Shown piece by piece: positions 1 to 7,124 of a stretch of DNA of 29,643 nt. Below the pieces are notes generated by a model, which worked only from the letters and a program-made list of their open reading frames with translations, did not search any database and was not told the origin of the DNA. The DNA comes from Bacteroidales bacterium UBA2295. Lineage in GTDB: Bacteria; Bacteroidota; Bacteroidia; Bacteroidales; Tenuifilaceae. The translations under genes and the position numbers were made by a program. The stretch spans positions 1 through 29,643 of the forward strand of contig DDWD01000096.1 in assembly GCA_002345825.1 (NCBI GenBank), in the 5' to 3' direction. Each line of letters begins with the position of its first letter. The stretch's first letter is position 1.

Positions 1-2
1 AC

Positions 3-1184
3 GAGATGGTGGCCAATGCGCCCCGCTTCTACGAGGTGGCTCGCAGAATTGTGGAGATTACCGAAGGGGCAACTTTTGTAGCTCACAATGTTACGTTCGA
101 CTATAAGTTTATTCAAACTGAGTTTAAGCGGTTGGGTTACGATTACAACCGACCAACACTTTGTACTGTTAGGCTCTCGCGCAAGCATATGCCGGGTTAC
201 CCCTCGTATAGCCTTGGTAGTATCTGCGATAATCTGGGAATATCCATAAACGGAAGGCACCGTGCAGCAGGTGATGCGTTGGCCACAGTAAAACTTTTTC
301 AGGAATTACTTCATATTTCGCCCAATTTGGCCACCGAGGGGCAAGACATTCTAACCTCACTAGCCCCCAGCCTTAACCCAAAAACCATTGCCGATTTGCC
401 TGAGGCAACAGGGGTTTACTACCTTTACGATGTCGATGGAAAAATAATATACATAGGCAAAAGCGTAAATATCCGTAAACGGGTACTCGATCATACCGCT
501 CGGCCCAAAACCAAGCGAGCTACCGAAATGCTTTCGCAAATTGCCGATATTGGGTTCGAACTAACCGGTAGCGAACTTATTGCTCTATTGGTGGAGGCCG
601 ATGCCATAAAGGAGCATCTGCCCAAATACAATAAACGCGGTAGGCGCAGAAACTCCCAAGTCGGTATTTTTAAAAATACCGATGCAAATGGGTACATCAA
701 CCTGAGTGTAGATACAATTTCAAAAGACGATGACATTCCCATAGCTAGCTTCGACAACCAAGCCGAAGCGCAAGCATTCCTTTACCGAATGGTTGAGGAC
801 TACTCGCTTTGCCAGAAGTTATGCGGGTTGTACAAATCTACTAATGCTTGTTTCCATCATCAAATTGGCAAATGTCATGGAGCATGCATAGGCGAGGAGC
901 CAACACATGATTACAACCAGCGTGTGCAGAATGCCATTGCCAGTCAAAGCTTAGGTGTTCGAAGTTTTATAATGGTAGACGATGGTCGGCATACCGATGA
1001 GCGTTCTTTTATTAAGGTGATGAATGGAAAGATTGAGGGTTTTGGATATTTTAACCCCGAGTATATCGATAATTCAATCGATTTACTTAAAGAAACCCTT
1101 ACGCCCTGTGGTAACCATCGCGAAGCGGTGATGTCGGTCAGGGGTTATATGGCCAAGGCGGGTGTAAAGGTGGTAGAGATTTAA
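3..1184 (+). CDS. DEDDh 3'-5' exonuclease / GIY-YIG (UvrC-like) fusion, 5' partial
   Basis: The reading frame is open to the left edge, so the N-terminus, including the first exonuclease motif (DxE), lies outside the window. Counting from the ATG at 6, the exonuclease fold shows the Exo II segment HNVTFDYKFI (about residues 27-36) and the Exo III segment HRAAGDALATVKLF (about 84-97), typical of the DnaQ/PolIII-epsilon DEDDh family. A GIY-YIG nuclease domain follows (GVYYLYDVDGKIIYIGKS, about 137-154). Behind it is a cysteine-rich stretch (LCQKLC, then NACFHHQIGKCHGACIGE, about 267-297) spaced like the cysteines of UvrC N-terminal regions. Fusions of this kind are known in bacteria and are thought to act in DNA repair. 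The UvrC C-terminal half (RNase-H-like domain, HhH) is absent, so this is not the excision endonuclease UvrC itself. The family call is secure; the exact repair role is inference. Confidence 0.88.
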   Translation, partial: EMVANAPRFYEVARRIVEITEGATFVAHNVTFDYKFIQTEFKRLGYDYNRPTLCTVRLSRKHMPGYPSYSLGSICDNLGISINGRHRAAGDALATVKLFQELLHISPNLATEGQDILTSLAPSLNPKTIADLPEATGVYYLYDVDGKIIYIGKSVNIRKRVLDHTARPKTKRATEMLSQIADIGFELTGSELIALLVEADAIKEHLPKYNKRGRRRNSQVGIFKNTDANGYINLSVDTISKDDDIPIASFDNQAEAQAFLYRMVEDYSLCQKLCGLYKSTNACFHHQIGKCHGACIGEEPTHDYNQRVQNAIASQSLGVRSFIMVDDGRHTDERSFIKVMNGKIEGFGYFNPEYIDNSIDLLKETLTPCGNHREAVMSVRGYMAKAGVKVVEI

Positions 1185-1284
1185 ATGATAATCGGCCACC
1201 ACTTTTTTGATTTTTTTTGAAACGAAGTATTACGAGGGGAAGTTGTAAATTGCTTGTTACAAGATGACCTGATAGCGTTTGAAA

Positions 1285-1394
1285 AACCTGTCAGCGTCAT
1301 ATAAGATTGAATTATTGGAGGTAAACTTACGACTTTCTAGAAAAGAAGACCGGGTGCGAAACTCCCTGCAAGAGGCAGGTAACCTGTCAGCGTC
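1285..1394. repeat. Pair of 14-bp direct repeats (AACCTGTCAGCGTC)
   Basis: Identical copies lie at 1285-1298 and 1381-1394. A partly matching word (ACCTGATAGCGTTTGAAA) stands just upstream of the first copy and GTCGTGTTTGAAAC follows the second. The block therefore looks like a decayed intergenic repeat built from 'CCTGTCAGCG' and 'TTTGAAA' words. Words of this kind are common between genes in Bacteroidota; that is recollection, not a search result. Confidence 0.5.
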
Positions 1395-1511
1395 GTGTTT
1401 GAAACAAGTGTGACAGCATACAACCGATATTATTCCGTTAAAAAACATCCACTAGCAATGCCGTTGTAACAAAAACATCGACACCCATTTTTTTTCTTCG
1501 CCCATTTCCCC

Positions 1512-1519
1512 CATTTTTG
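1512..1519 (+). promoter_or_regulatory. Possible -7 element before the nucleotidyltransferase gene
   Basis: CATTTTTG matches the Bacteroidota -7 consensus TAnnTTTG at all but one fixed base and lies 16 bp before the ATG at 1536. No convincing TTG -33 element is visible at the usual distance, where the sequence is a pyrimidine run. Confidence 0.3.
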
Positions 1520-1535
1520 TATTCAATCTTTTAAA

Positions 1536-2450
1536 ATGAATTTAATGATGAAACCAACTCTAATAGTTCTTGCTGCCGGAATGGGTAGCCGTTACGGAGG
1601 TTTAAAGCAGGTTGATGCCGTTGGCCCTAATGACGAAACCATTATCGATTATTCTGTTTTTGATGCGCTTCGCGCGGGCTTTGGTAAGGTGGTATTTGTT
1701 ATCCGCAAGGATATTGAGAACGATTTTCTTGAAGTATTCGGCAAGCATTTCGATGGCAAGGTGCCCTACGAAATTGTTTTTCAGGAACTCGATATGCTAC
1801 CCAAGGGCATTGCTTGTCCGCCCGATAGGGTAAAACCTTGGGGTACTGCTCACGCAGTATGGGTTTGTCGCAATGTGGTTAAAGAACCTTTTGCCGTTAT
1901 TAATGCCGACGATTTTTATGGTGCCAATGCCTTTAGCGTGCTTGCCAAGGCGCTAGCCAACCCATCGTTGCAGGAGGGCGAGTACTTCATGGTAGGTTAT
2001 CATCTTAAGAATACATTAAGCGATCAGGGCTCAGTCTCGCGTGGCGTTTGTACGGTCGATCAAAATTCTTTCCTAAGCGATGTGGTGGAGCGCACTCACA
2101 TTGAGCGTATTGACAGCGATGTGAAGTTTAAAAACGAGAGCGGCGATATGGTTAATGTGGATGAAAACTCCTTGGTATCGATGAATTTCTGGGGATTTAC
2201 ACCCAACTTCTTTGGGCATATCGACTCAATGCTAAATGAGTTTCTAAGTGGTTCGCTGGCCAATCCCAAGGCCGAGTTCTACATCCCAACGGTGGTAAAT
2301 CATCTTATAAAAAATGGCAATGCAACCTGCAAGGTGCTACCCACCACCTCGCAGTGGTTTGGTGTTACTTACCCCGGCGACAAGCCCGTGGTGATGAACA
2401 GCCTAAAACAGCTGGTAGAGAAAGGGGAATATCCATCGCCTCTATTCTAA
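1536..2450 (+). CDS. Nucleotidyltransferase (NTP_transferase family)
   Basis: The 304-residue protein begins with the nucleotide-binding signature of sugar-phosphate nucleotidyltransferases, LIVLAAGMGSRYGGLKQ (about residues 9-25). An acidic motif typical of metal binding in this fold, INADDFYGANAF, is near residue 126. Proteins of this family join a sugar 1-phosphate to an NTP to give an activated sugar. The sugar cannot be read from the sequence, and related proteins are variously labelled LPS or glucose-1-phosphate transferases. No signal peptide is visible, so it should be cytoplasmic. Translation could also start at the Met at 1545 or 1548 (MKPTL), which fits the family start at least as well. 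The next gene begins 12 bp downstream, so the lysO pair may be co-transcribed although it is functionally unrelated. Confidence 0.85.
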   Translation: MNLMMKPTLIVLAAGMGSRYGGLKQVDAVGPNDETIIDYSVFDALRAGFGKVVFVIRKDIENDFLEVFGKHFDGKVPYEIVFQELDMLPKGIACPPDRVKPWGTAHAVWVCRNVVKEPFAVINADDFYGANAFSVLAKALANPSLQEGEYFMVGYHLKNTLSDQGSVSRGVCTVDQNSFLSDVVERTHIERIDSDVKFKNESGDMVNVDENSLVSMNFWGFTPNFFGHIDSMLNEFLSGSLANPKAEFYIPTVVNHLIKNGNATCKVLPTTSQWFGVTYPGDKPVVMNSLKQLVEKGEYPSPLF

Positions 2451-2462
2451 GCTTACAGCAGA

Positions 2463-2753
2463 ATGCTCACCGTAATCATCATAATGTGTGCGGGGATTGC
2501 CCTAGGTTATCTAATTCGCAACCGTAAGCGTTGGGTTAAACTGGCCGATAGGCTCACCATGTGGGCTATTTACCTACTGCTTTTTTTGCTTGGTATTGCC
2601 ATTGGAACCAATGAGGTAATTGTAAAAAATTTGCCTACTCTTGGTCTAAAGGCATTGCTAATATCAATGGGTGGCGTGCTGGGTAGCGTTTTGTTGGCGT
2701 GGCTAGCTTACAGGTTATGGTTTGCACCCAAAGATACTGAGCATGAAGGGTAG
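2463..2753 (+). CDS. lysO: LysO family transporter, N-terminal half-protein
   Basis: This is a 96-residue membrane protein with about three hydrophobic segments (residues 2-18, 31-50 and 65-85). The middle one, YLLLFLLGIAIGTNE, matches the first half of the lysine exporter LysO (YbjE, DUF340). E. coli LysO is one chain of roughly 300 residues that exports L-lysine and the toxic analogue thialysine through the inner membrane. Here the chain is broken, and the second half is encoded by the next gene, whose ATG (2743) lies 11 bp inside this one. The overlap suggests translational coupling and a two-subunit exporter. Split LysO genes are, to my knowledge, usual in Bacteroidales, so this is not a frameshift error. 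Assignment of substrate is by family only. Confidence 0.8.
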   Translation: MLTVIIIMCAGIALGYLIRNRKRWVKLADRLTMWAIYLLLFLLGIAIGTNEVIVKNLPTLGLKALLISMGGVLGSVLLAWLAYRLWFAPKDTEHEG

Positions 2754-3348
2754 CCTTATAATACTGTCGTTTTTTGCAGCGGGCGTGGTGCTGGGGCTAT
2801 TCCAGTTTATCCCTGATGTGCTTATACATAACGATTTTAGCCACTGGGCACTTTACCTGTTGATGTTTTTGGTGGGTATTGGTATTGGTGCCGACCCCAA
2901 CTCGCTTAAGGCCTTGGCTCAGTTTAATTTCAAAATTTTGGTGGTTCCATTGGTTACCGTAGTGGGTACCACACTGGGCGTTAGCGGGGCTTACCTCCTG
3001 CTCTCCGATGTTAATTTTTACGATATCCTAGCCGTAGGCTATGGATTTGGTTACTACAGCCTATCGAGCATATTTATTACCGAGCTGCGGGGAGAGGAGC
3101 TGGGCGTAGTTGCCCTGCTGGCCAACGTAATGCGCGAGGTAATAACCCTTTTGGCTGCGCCAATATTTGCAACTTTTTTCGGTAAAATTGCACCCATAGC
3201 CTCGGGCGGAGCAACCAGTATGGATACTACTTTACCCATTATATCAAAAGCATCGGGTAAGGAGTATGCTATGGTGTCGCTATTTCATGGCATTGTGCTT
3301 ACCGTACTTGTACCATTTTTGGTAACTTTGGTGCTTGGTGGGTTTTAG
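2743..3348 (+). CDS. lysO: LysO family transporter, C-terminal half-protein
   Basis: The 201-residue polytopic membrane protein covers the second half of the lysine exporter LysO. It contains the glycine-rich repeat-like segment LLMFLVGIGIGADPN (about residues 41-55), which mirrors LLLFLLGIAIGTNE in the upstream half, and the conserved GYGFGYYSLSS stretch near residue 97. An internal repeat of this kind fits an inverted or duplicated transporter topology. I chose the ATG at 2743 (MKGSLIIL) because the frame upstream of it (from a TTG at 2722) lies within the previous gene and adds no membrane segment. The 11-bp overlap with the first half supports coupled synthesis. A 195-bp gap follows before the rhuM fragment, with no obvious terminator. 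Confidence 0.82.
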   Translation: MKGSLIILSFFAAGVVLGLFQFIPDVLIHNDFSHWALYLLMFLVGIGIGADPNSLKALAQFNFKILVVPLVTVVGTTLGVSGAYLLLSDVNFYDILAVGYGFGYYSLSSIFITELRGEELGVVALLANVMREVITLLAAPIFATFFGKIAPIASGGATSMDTTLPIISKASGKEYAMVSLFHGIVLTVLVPFLVTLVLGGF

Positions 3349-3496
3349 GTGGGGTGGTGATTGTGATCTGGGTAATAGGGGTTCGTATGATAGTAAATAT
3401 TATATTTTCAGTTGTATAGTATTTAGGACATAGTGGTTATAAGTCTCAGAAATTTATTCCAACAACTCTCTTAAGAACCTATGTATAATAAATACT

Positions 3497-3504
3497 TAAT
3501 TTTG
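3497..3504 (+). promoter_or_regulatory. Possible -7 element before the rhuM fragment
   Basis: TAATTTTG fits TAnnTTTG exactly and lies 40 bp before the ATG at 3544. The region about 20 bp upstream has TTA rather than TTG, so the -33 half is weak. A nine-codon frame (3521-3547, including its stop) ends across the rhuM start codon in an ATGA overlap. Confidence 0.35.
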
Positions 3505-3543
3505 TGAAGAGAGTATTAAGATGGATAATTTGATTAGCTTTTT

Positions 3544-3777
3544 ATGAAAGACGAAATAATTATTTATCAAGCTGATGAGAAATCAGTAAGTTTAGAGGTA
3601 AGAATTGAAGATGAAACAGTTTGGTTAACTCAAAACCAAATGGCTCAATTATTTCAAACTACAAGAAACAATATTACACTGCATATCTCAAACATTTTTA
3701 AAGAAAAAAAGCTCGAGGAAAATTCAGTTGGTAAGGAATCCTTACTAACTGCAAGCGATGGAAAAAAATATAATTGA
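3544..3777 (+). pseudogene. Truncated RhuM-family (virulence protein RhuM-like) gene
   Basis: The 77 residues match the N-terminus of RhuM proteins: EVRIEDETVWLTQNQMAQLF (about 19-38), then HISNIFKEKKLEE and TASDGKKY. Full-length members are around 300 residues or more, so about three quarters is missing. The frame ends within a few bases of the left terminal inverted repeat of the element at 3774-4002: the last codons read DGKKYN and then stop, where family members continue past DGKKY. No rhuM sequence resumes after the element; the PAP2 gene starts 31 bp beyond it. RhuM proteins have an uncertain function and are often found in genomic islands and defence-like regions. This copy is most likely dead. 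Confidence 0.75.
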
Positions 3778-4002
3778 ATTAGGCGTTTAACAAATACAAA
3801 CAAAGATGAGGCTAAAGCCCTTTTTAATTGCGACATACAAAAATCGTCAGCTAAAGCAGACGGCAATAAACAGCCAGCAGAATTGAAATTTATGTATAAG
3901 TTGCCGTTCACTTTAGTGAGCGGATTTATATAACATAGAGAGTAAAGGGGTTTTAACCCCATCTTATATTTATTAATCATATTTGCTAAGTGCCTAATTC
4001 AA
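3774..4002. mobile_element. MITE-like element with 23-bp terminal inverted repeats and nested hairpins
   Basis: Outer inverted repeats lie at 3774-3796 (TTGAATTAGGCGTTTAAC...) and 3980-4002; they agree at 20 of 23 positions, the first 11 being identical. A second inverted pair lies inside at 3805-3824 (GATGAGGCTAAAGCCCTTTT) and 3944-3963, with 16 of 20 positions matching. Between them are two hairpins: CGTCAGCTAAAGCAGACG at about 3845-3862 and a 9-bp stem CCGTTCACT/AGTGAGCGG at about 3904-3923. There is no transposase frame, so any movement would need one supplied elsewhere. Flanks contain TA on both sides (ATATAA left, TACATT right), but a clean target duplication is not demonstrable. The element sits exactly where rhuM is broken. 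Confidence 0.7.
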
Positions 4003-4033
4003 TACATTTAATATCAAACCAAAAATATTCTTA

Positions 4034-4567
4034 ATGCGATTTTTCATTACCATTACCCTTATTCTTCTTTTTAGCCTAAACCTTAAAGCCCAAACCGATT
4101 GGGTTGAGCTATCGGGCGATATTCTGCACTTGGCCCTGCCCGGTGCTGCTTTTGGCGCCACAATTGTTTGGCCCGAGGAGAAACTAGCCGGGAGCAAACA
4201 GTTTATTTGGGCTGCTGGGGTCTCCACCGTTGCAACTTACGGCTTAAAGTATCTTATTAACAAGGAGCGACCCAATGGCGAGAGCCACGCTTTTCCGTCG
4301 GGGCACGCCTCGCGGGCTTTTATGGGCGCTGAGTTTATCCGCCGTAAGTTTGGGTGGAAAGCGGGAGTGCCTGCCTACCTGCTGGCCGGATATACGGGTT
4401 ACACAAGGGTGCACGCCAATAAGCACGACTACTGGGATATTCTTGGTGGCGCAGCGGTGGGCATTGCCAGTTCGTATATATTTGCAAAGCCATTTACCCA
4501 AAAGGTGAATCTTAGCTTTGGCCGTCAGCATGAAGCCTACACGTTAAACTTTAGCATGGTATTTTAG
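4034..4567 (+). CDS. Exported PAP2-family phosphatase
   Basis: This 177-residue protein has a cleavable signal peptide (residues 1-19, ending LNLKAQ). The PAP2 triad motifs are present: K-x6-RP as KYLINKERP (about 74-82), SGH within FPSGHAS (about 88-94), and the R-x5-H-x3-D motif as TRVHANKHDYWD (about 123-134), with Thr in place of the usual Ser. PAP2 enzymes remove phosphate from lipid phosphates such as phosphatidic acid, undecaprenyl diphosphate or lipid A, usually on the outer face of the inner membrane or in the periplasm. The chain is short, with only a few weakly hydrophobic helices between the motifs, so it may be periplasmic rather than deeply membrane embedded. It ends 15 bp before the peptidase gene, and the two are probably co-transcribed. 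The substrate is unknown. Confidence 0.85.
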   Translation: MRFFITITLILLFSLNLKAQTDWVELSGDILHLALPGAAFGATIVWPEEKLAGSKQFIWAAGVSTVATYGLKYLINKERPNGESHAFPSGHASRAFMGAEFIRRKFGWKAGVPAYLLAGYTGYTRVHANKHDYWDILGGAAVGIASSYIFAKPFTQKVNLSFGRQHEAYTLNFSMVF

Positions 4568-4582
4568 CAAATCTTAAAAAGT

Positions 4583-5902
4583 ATGTATATGAAAACAACC
4601 CTATTAAAACTACGCCTATCCCTACTTCCTATTGCGCTATTAGCGCTAATGCAAGCAGGTTGCACCCCCAATCCCGAGACGGTTCACGATGTGCTTTCGC
4701 GCATATCATCTATCGACAGCCTAAAGCAAATTGAGGGCGATACAACCCTATTTGCCGAAACGTGGGAGCTGTGGTTCTCAATGCCGCTCGATCACAAAAA
4801 CCCTAAGGCTGGCAAATTCCCGTTGCGGGTGGTTTATAATCATAAAGATTTTGAAAGCCCTATGGTTGTTGCTATCGAAGGTTACAAGATATATTCGCAC
4901 TGGCCAACCGAACCGGCCAAACTGCTAAATGCAAATCAAATAAATATTGAGCATCGCTTTTTCGAAAATAGCCGACCTGCCGACAGCATTCCTTGGCAAT
5001 ATCTTAACATATACCAAGCCGCTACCGATCATCACACGGTTATTAAATCGTTTAAGCCATTCTATAAAGGCAAATGGGTTGCTACTGGCATTAGCAAGGG
5101 TGGGCAGGCTACCATTTTTCACAGATATTTTTATACCGATGATGTTGATGTGAGCATCCCCTACGTGGCCCCGCTAAACTACAGCAGCGAGGATACACGC
5201 ATTTACGCATTCCTCAGAAATGTTGGAACGCCTGAGTGCCGCAATCGGGTTTCAGATTTTCAGGAGGAACTTTTTAAGCGCAAGGATAAGCTTATGCCCT
5301 TACTTGAGCAGCACGCAGCAGATAAAGACTACACGTTTGGTTTTGGTATAAACCGTGCCTACGATGTGAATGTACTTGAGTACAGCTTTGCCTTTTGGCA
5401 ATGGGGCGGAATTGATTGTACCGAGATTCCAACTGCCGATGCTACCAACTCGGAGATGTTCTCGCACTGGACAAGCGTTGCCCCTTTCGATTTTATTGAG
5501 GACAATGGCGTTGATGCCATTAGACCTTACTTTTATCAAGCGATGACCGAAATTGGCTCGTATGGCTACGAGGTTGAACCTTGGAACGAATATTTGTCCG
5601 ACACCACAAATATCACCTTCGATTTTACCATGCCCAAGGGGCATAAAGCCACGTTTAATCCCGAGAGTATGCAAAAGGTTGATAAGTGGGTGAAAACCCA
5701 GGCCAACAATATGCTATACATTTATGGCGAGTACGATCCCTGGAGTGCATCCGCAGCCCAACCGGGCGGTAACACAAACTCAATACGCTTTGTAAACCCT
5801 ATGGGCGACCATCGAACCAGAATACACAGTTTCCCCGATGATATGAAGCAGATGATATATGAAACGCTTGAGGAATGGCTAGAACAACCCTTAAATAGAT
5901 AA
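4583..5902 (+). CDS. S37-type secreted tripeptidyl aminopeptidase, lipoprotein
   Basis: The 439-residue protein matches the peptidase S37 family (PS-10 / Streptomyces tripeptidyl aminopeptidase) along its length. The likely nucleophile is Ser171 in TGISKGGQA; Asp385 in IYGEYDPWS and His410 in MGDHRTRI are the expected acid and base. HRFFENSRP near residue 125 is another family landmark. These enzymes release tripeptides from the N-terminus of proteins. A lipobox (LLALMQAGC, Cys27) indicates a lipid-anchored envelope protein. The start may be the second Met at 4589 (MKTTLL), which gives a more usual signal peptide. The gene lies between the PAP2 phosphatase (15 bp) and the VWA lipoprotein (11 bp), suggesting an operon of envelope proteins. 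Peptide scavenging is the plain reading; catalytic residues are assigned from motif context only. Confidence 0.85.
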   Translation: MYMKTTLLKLRLSLLPIALLALMQAGCTPNPETVHDVLSRISSIDSLKQIEGDTTLFAETWELWFSMPLDHKNPKAGKFPLRVVYNHKDFESPMVVAIEGYKIYSHWPTEPAKLLNANQINIEHRFFENSRPADSIPWQYLNIYQAATDHHTVIKSFKPFYKGKWVATGISKGGQATIFHRYFYTDDVDVSIPYVAPLNYSSEDTRIYAFLRNVGTPECRNRVSDFQEELFKRKDKLMPLLEQHAADKDYTFGFGINRAYDVNVLEYSFAFWQWGGIDCTEIPTADATNSEMFSHWTSVAPFDFIEDNGVDAIRPYFYQAMTEIGSYGYEVEPWNEYLSDTTNITFDFTMPKGHKATFNPESMQKVDKWVKTQANNMLYIYGEYDPWSASAAQPGGNTNSIRFVNPMGDHRTRIHSFPDDMKQMIYETLEEWLEQPLNR

Positions 5903-5913
5903 ATACACAGATT

Positions 5914-7053
5914 ATGAAAAAGGTTTTAGTTGTATTAATCCCCCTGTTTTTTCTTCTTTTCCTTGGATGCGGAAAGGATTTTGGCGACGATGGATTTTCC
6001 GAATCCGAAAATACTGGAGATGGGCAAAATCTTCAACCTGGTGTTATAACTGCAGGAGAGTGGAACGATTTAGATAGCTGGGATTTTTGGAACAACATTC
6101 TCAACGAACAGGAGTACTCAACAATGCCCTCATACTGGAGCTTTTTCAACAATAATCGAGTGTCGGTAATACTTACCTCAAGCGAGACCACACCTGTGGT
6201 TGATGCCATTGTAGAGTTGAAAAGGGATGATTTCACAATATTCACCGCTCGAACTGATAATTTTGGAAGGGCAGAACTTTGGGCCGATTTATATCAGCAT
6301 AGTTCTGAATTAGACCCATCAGCCCTATCCATAAGCGTTAACGAAGGGGCATATACCATTAACAATGTAAAGTTATATCAGGATGGAGTTAATGAAATTG
6401 TTTTAGCAGCCACATCATCTGGCAATAGGGTTGAAATATCATTTGTTGTTGATGCAACTGGGTCAATGGGCGACGAGTTGGAGTTTCTAAAAACAGAACT
6501 GCTAGATGTTCTGGATAGGGTGAAAGATGAGAATCCTAATACAGACATATACACGTCATCTGTTTTCTATCGCGACGAGGGAGATCAGTATGTAACAAGA
6601 GTTTCTCCTTTTACAAGCAATATTGAAACAACCATTGATTTTATAAAGGATCAAAAAGCCGATGGAGGCGGCGACTACCCCGAGGCGGTGCATACTGCCC
6701 TCGATAAGGCCATTGGCGAATTGCAGTGGTCATATTCTGCCAGAACTCGCTTACTTTTTCTCGTTTTAGATGCACCCCCACATTACAAAACTTCTGTTGT
6801 TCAAAGTTTACAAGAGTCTGTTGCAACAGCAGCAGCGAAGGGCATTAAAATAATCCCAGTTACCGCAAGCGGTATTGATAAAAAAACAGAATTTCTGATG
6901 CGGTTTTTTGCCATATCAACCAATGGTACTTATGTGTTTATAACCGACCATAGCGGGGTGGGTAATAGTCACCTTGAACCAACAGTTGGCGAATACCAAG
7001 TTGAATACCTGAACAATCTTATGGTAAGGCTTATCAGTAAATATGTTGAGTAG
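5914..7053 (+). CDS. Lipoprotein with von Willebrand factor type A domain
   Basis: This 379-residue protein starts with a lipoprotein signal ending LLFLGC (Cys19) followed by KDFGDDGFSES, an acidic stretch of the kind that can direct lipoproteins to the cell surface in Bacteroidota. Residues about 75-160 form a beta-rich domain that looks like a carboxypeptidase-regulatory/Ig-like fold (VVDAIVELKRDD, then TDNFGRAELWADLY). A VWA domain follows, with the metal-site motif DATGSMG (Asp180), GGGDYPEAVHTAL near 250 and LFLVLDAPPHY (Asp286). VWA domains with an intact metal site usually bind protein or other ligands. No enzyme domain is evident. It lies 11 bp after the peptidase gene. An adhesin or envelope scaffold role is inference. 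Confidence 0.8.
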   Translation: MKKVLVVLIPLFFLLFLGCGKDFGDDGFSESENTGDGQNLQPGVITAGEWNDLDSWDFWNNILNEQEYSTMPSYWSFFNNNRVSVILTSSETTPVVDAIVELKRDDFTIFTARTDNFGRAELWADLYQHSSELDPSALSISVNEGAYTINNVKLYQDGVNEIVLAATSSGNRVEISFVVDATGSMGDELEFLKTELLDVLDRVKDENPNTDIYTSSVFYRDEGDQYVTRVSPFTSNIETTIDFIKDQKADGGGDYPEAVHTALDKAIGELQWSYSARTRLLFLVLDAPPHYKTSVVQSLQESVATAAAKGIKIIPVTASGIDKKTEFLMRFFAISTNGTYVFITDHSGVGNSHLEPTVGEYQVEYLNNLMVRLISKYVE

Positions 7054-7077
7054 TATATATTGTAAGGATTTATAGCC

Positions 7078-7108
7078 TTGAAAACCCCATAGTAAAGCGC
7101 TATATTTG
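7078..7108 (+). promoter_or_regulatory. Promoter of nadB (TTG -N20- TATATTTG)
   Basis: TTG at 7078-7080 and TATATTTG at 7101-7108 match the Bacteroidota sigma-factor consensus (TTG near -33, TAnnTTTG near -7) with a 20-bp spacer. The nadB ATG is at 7125, giving a leader of about ten bases. This is the best promoter match in the window. Confidence 0.6.
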
Positions 7109-7124
7109 TATAAATATCTGTAAA

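Larger units (their letters stand above)
1185..1535. other. Intergenic region with short dispersed repeats
   Basis: No credible gene is present in these 351 bases. T-rich sequence follows the exonuclease stop. The middle carries a 14-bp direct repeat AACCTGTCAGCGTC at 1285-1298 and 1381-1394, each near a 'GTTTGAAA' word. A small hairpin (CCTGC, 5-nt loop, GCAGG) lies around 1364-1379. The right end runs into a T- and C-rich leader before the nucleotidyltransferase. A 63-residue frame on the minus strand crosses these repeats and looks like chance. Confidence 0.6.

Noticed and set aside
1257..1448. 63-codon frame on the minus strand in the first intergenic region
   Set aside because: It spans the 14-bp repeats and contains no recognisable protein features.
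2722..2742. Upstream TTG start for the second LysO gene
   Set aside because: It would add seven residues encoded inside the previous gene and spoil the usual short N-terminus before the first membrane helix; the ATG at 2743 is preferred.
3654..3980. 108-codon frame on the minus strand
   Set aside because: It crosses both the rhuM fragment and the inverted-repeat element, so it is made of unrelated pieces.
3770..4008. TA target-site duplication of an IS630/mariner-type insertion
   Set aside because: TA occurs on both sides, but the repeat ends do not align symmetrically with it, so the element cannot be assigned to a transposon family.
4583..5902. Peptidase family S28 (prolyl carboxypeptidase)
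   Set aside because: The GISKGGQA nucleophile context, HRFFENSRP motif and length fit S37 better.
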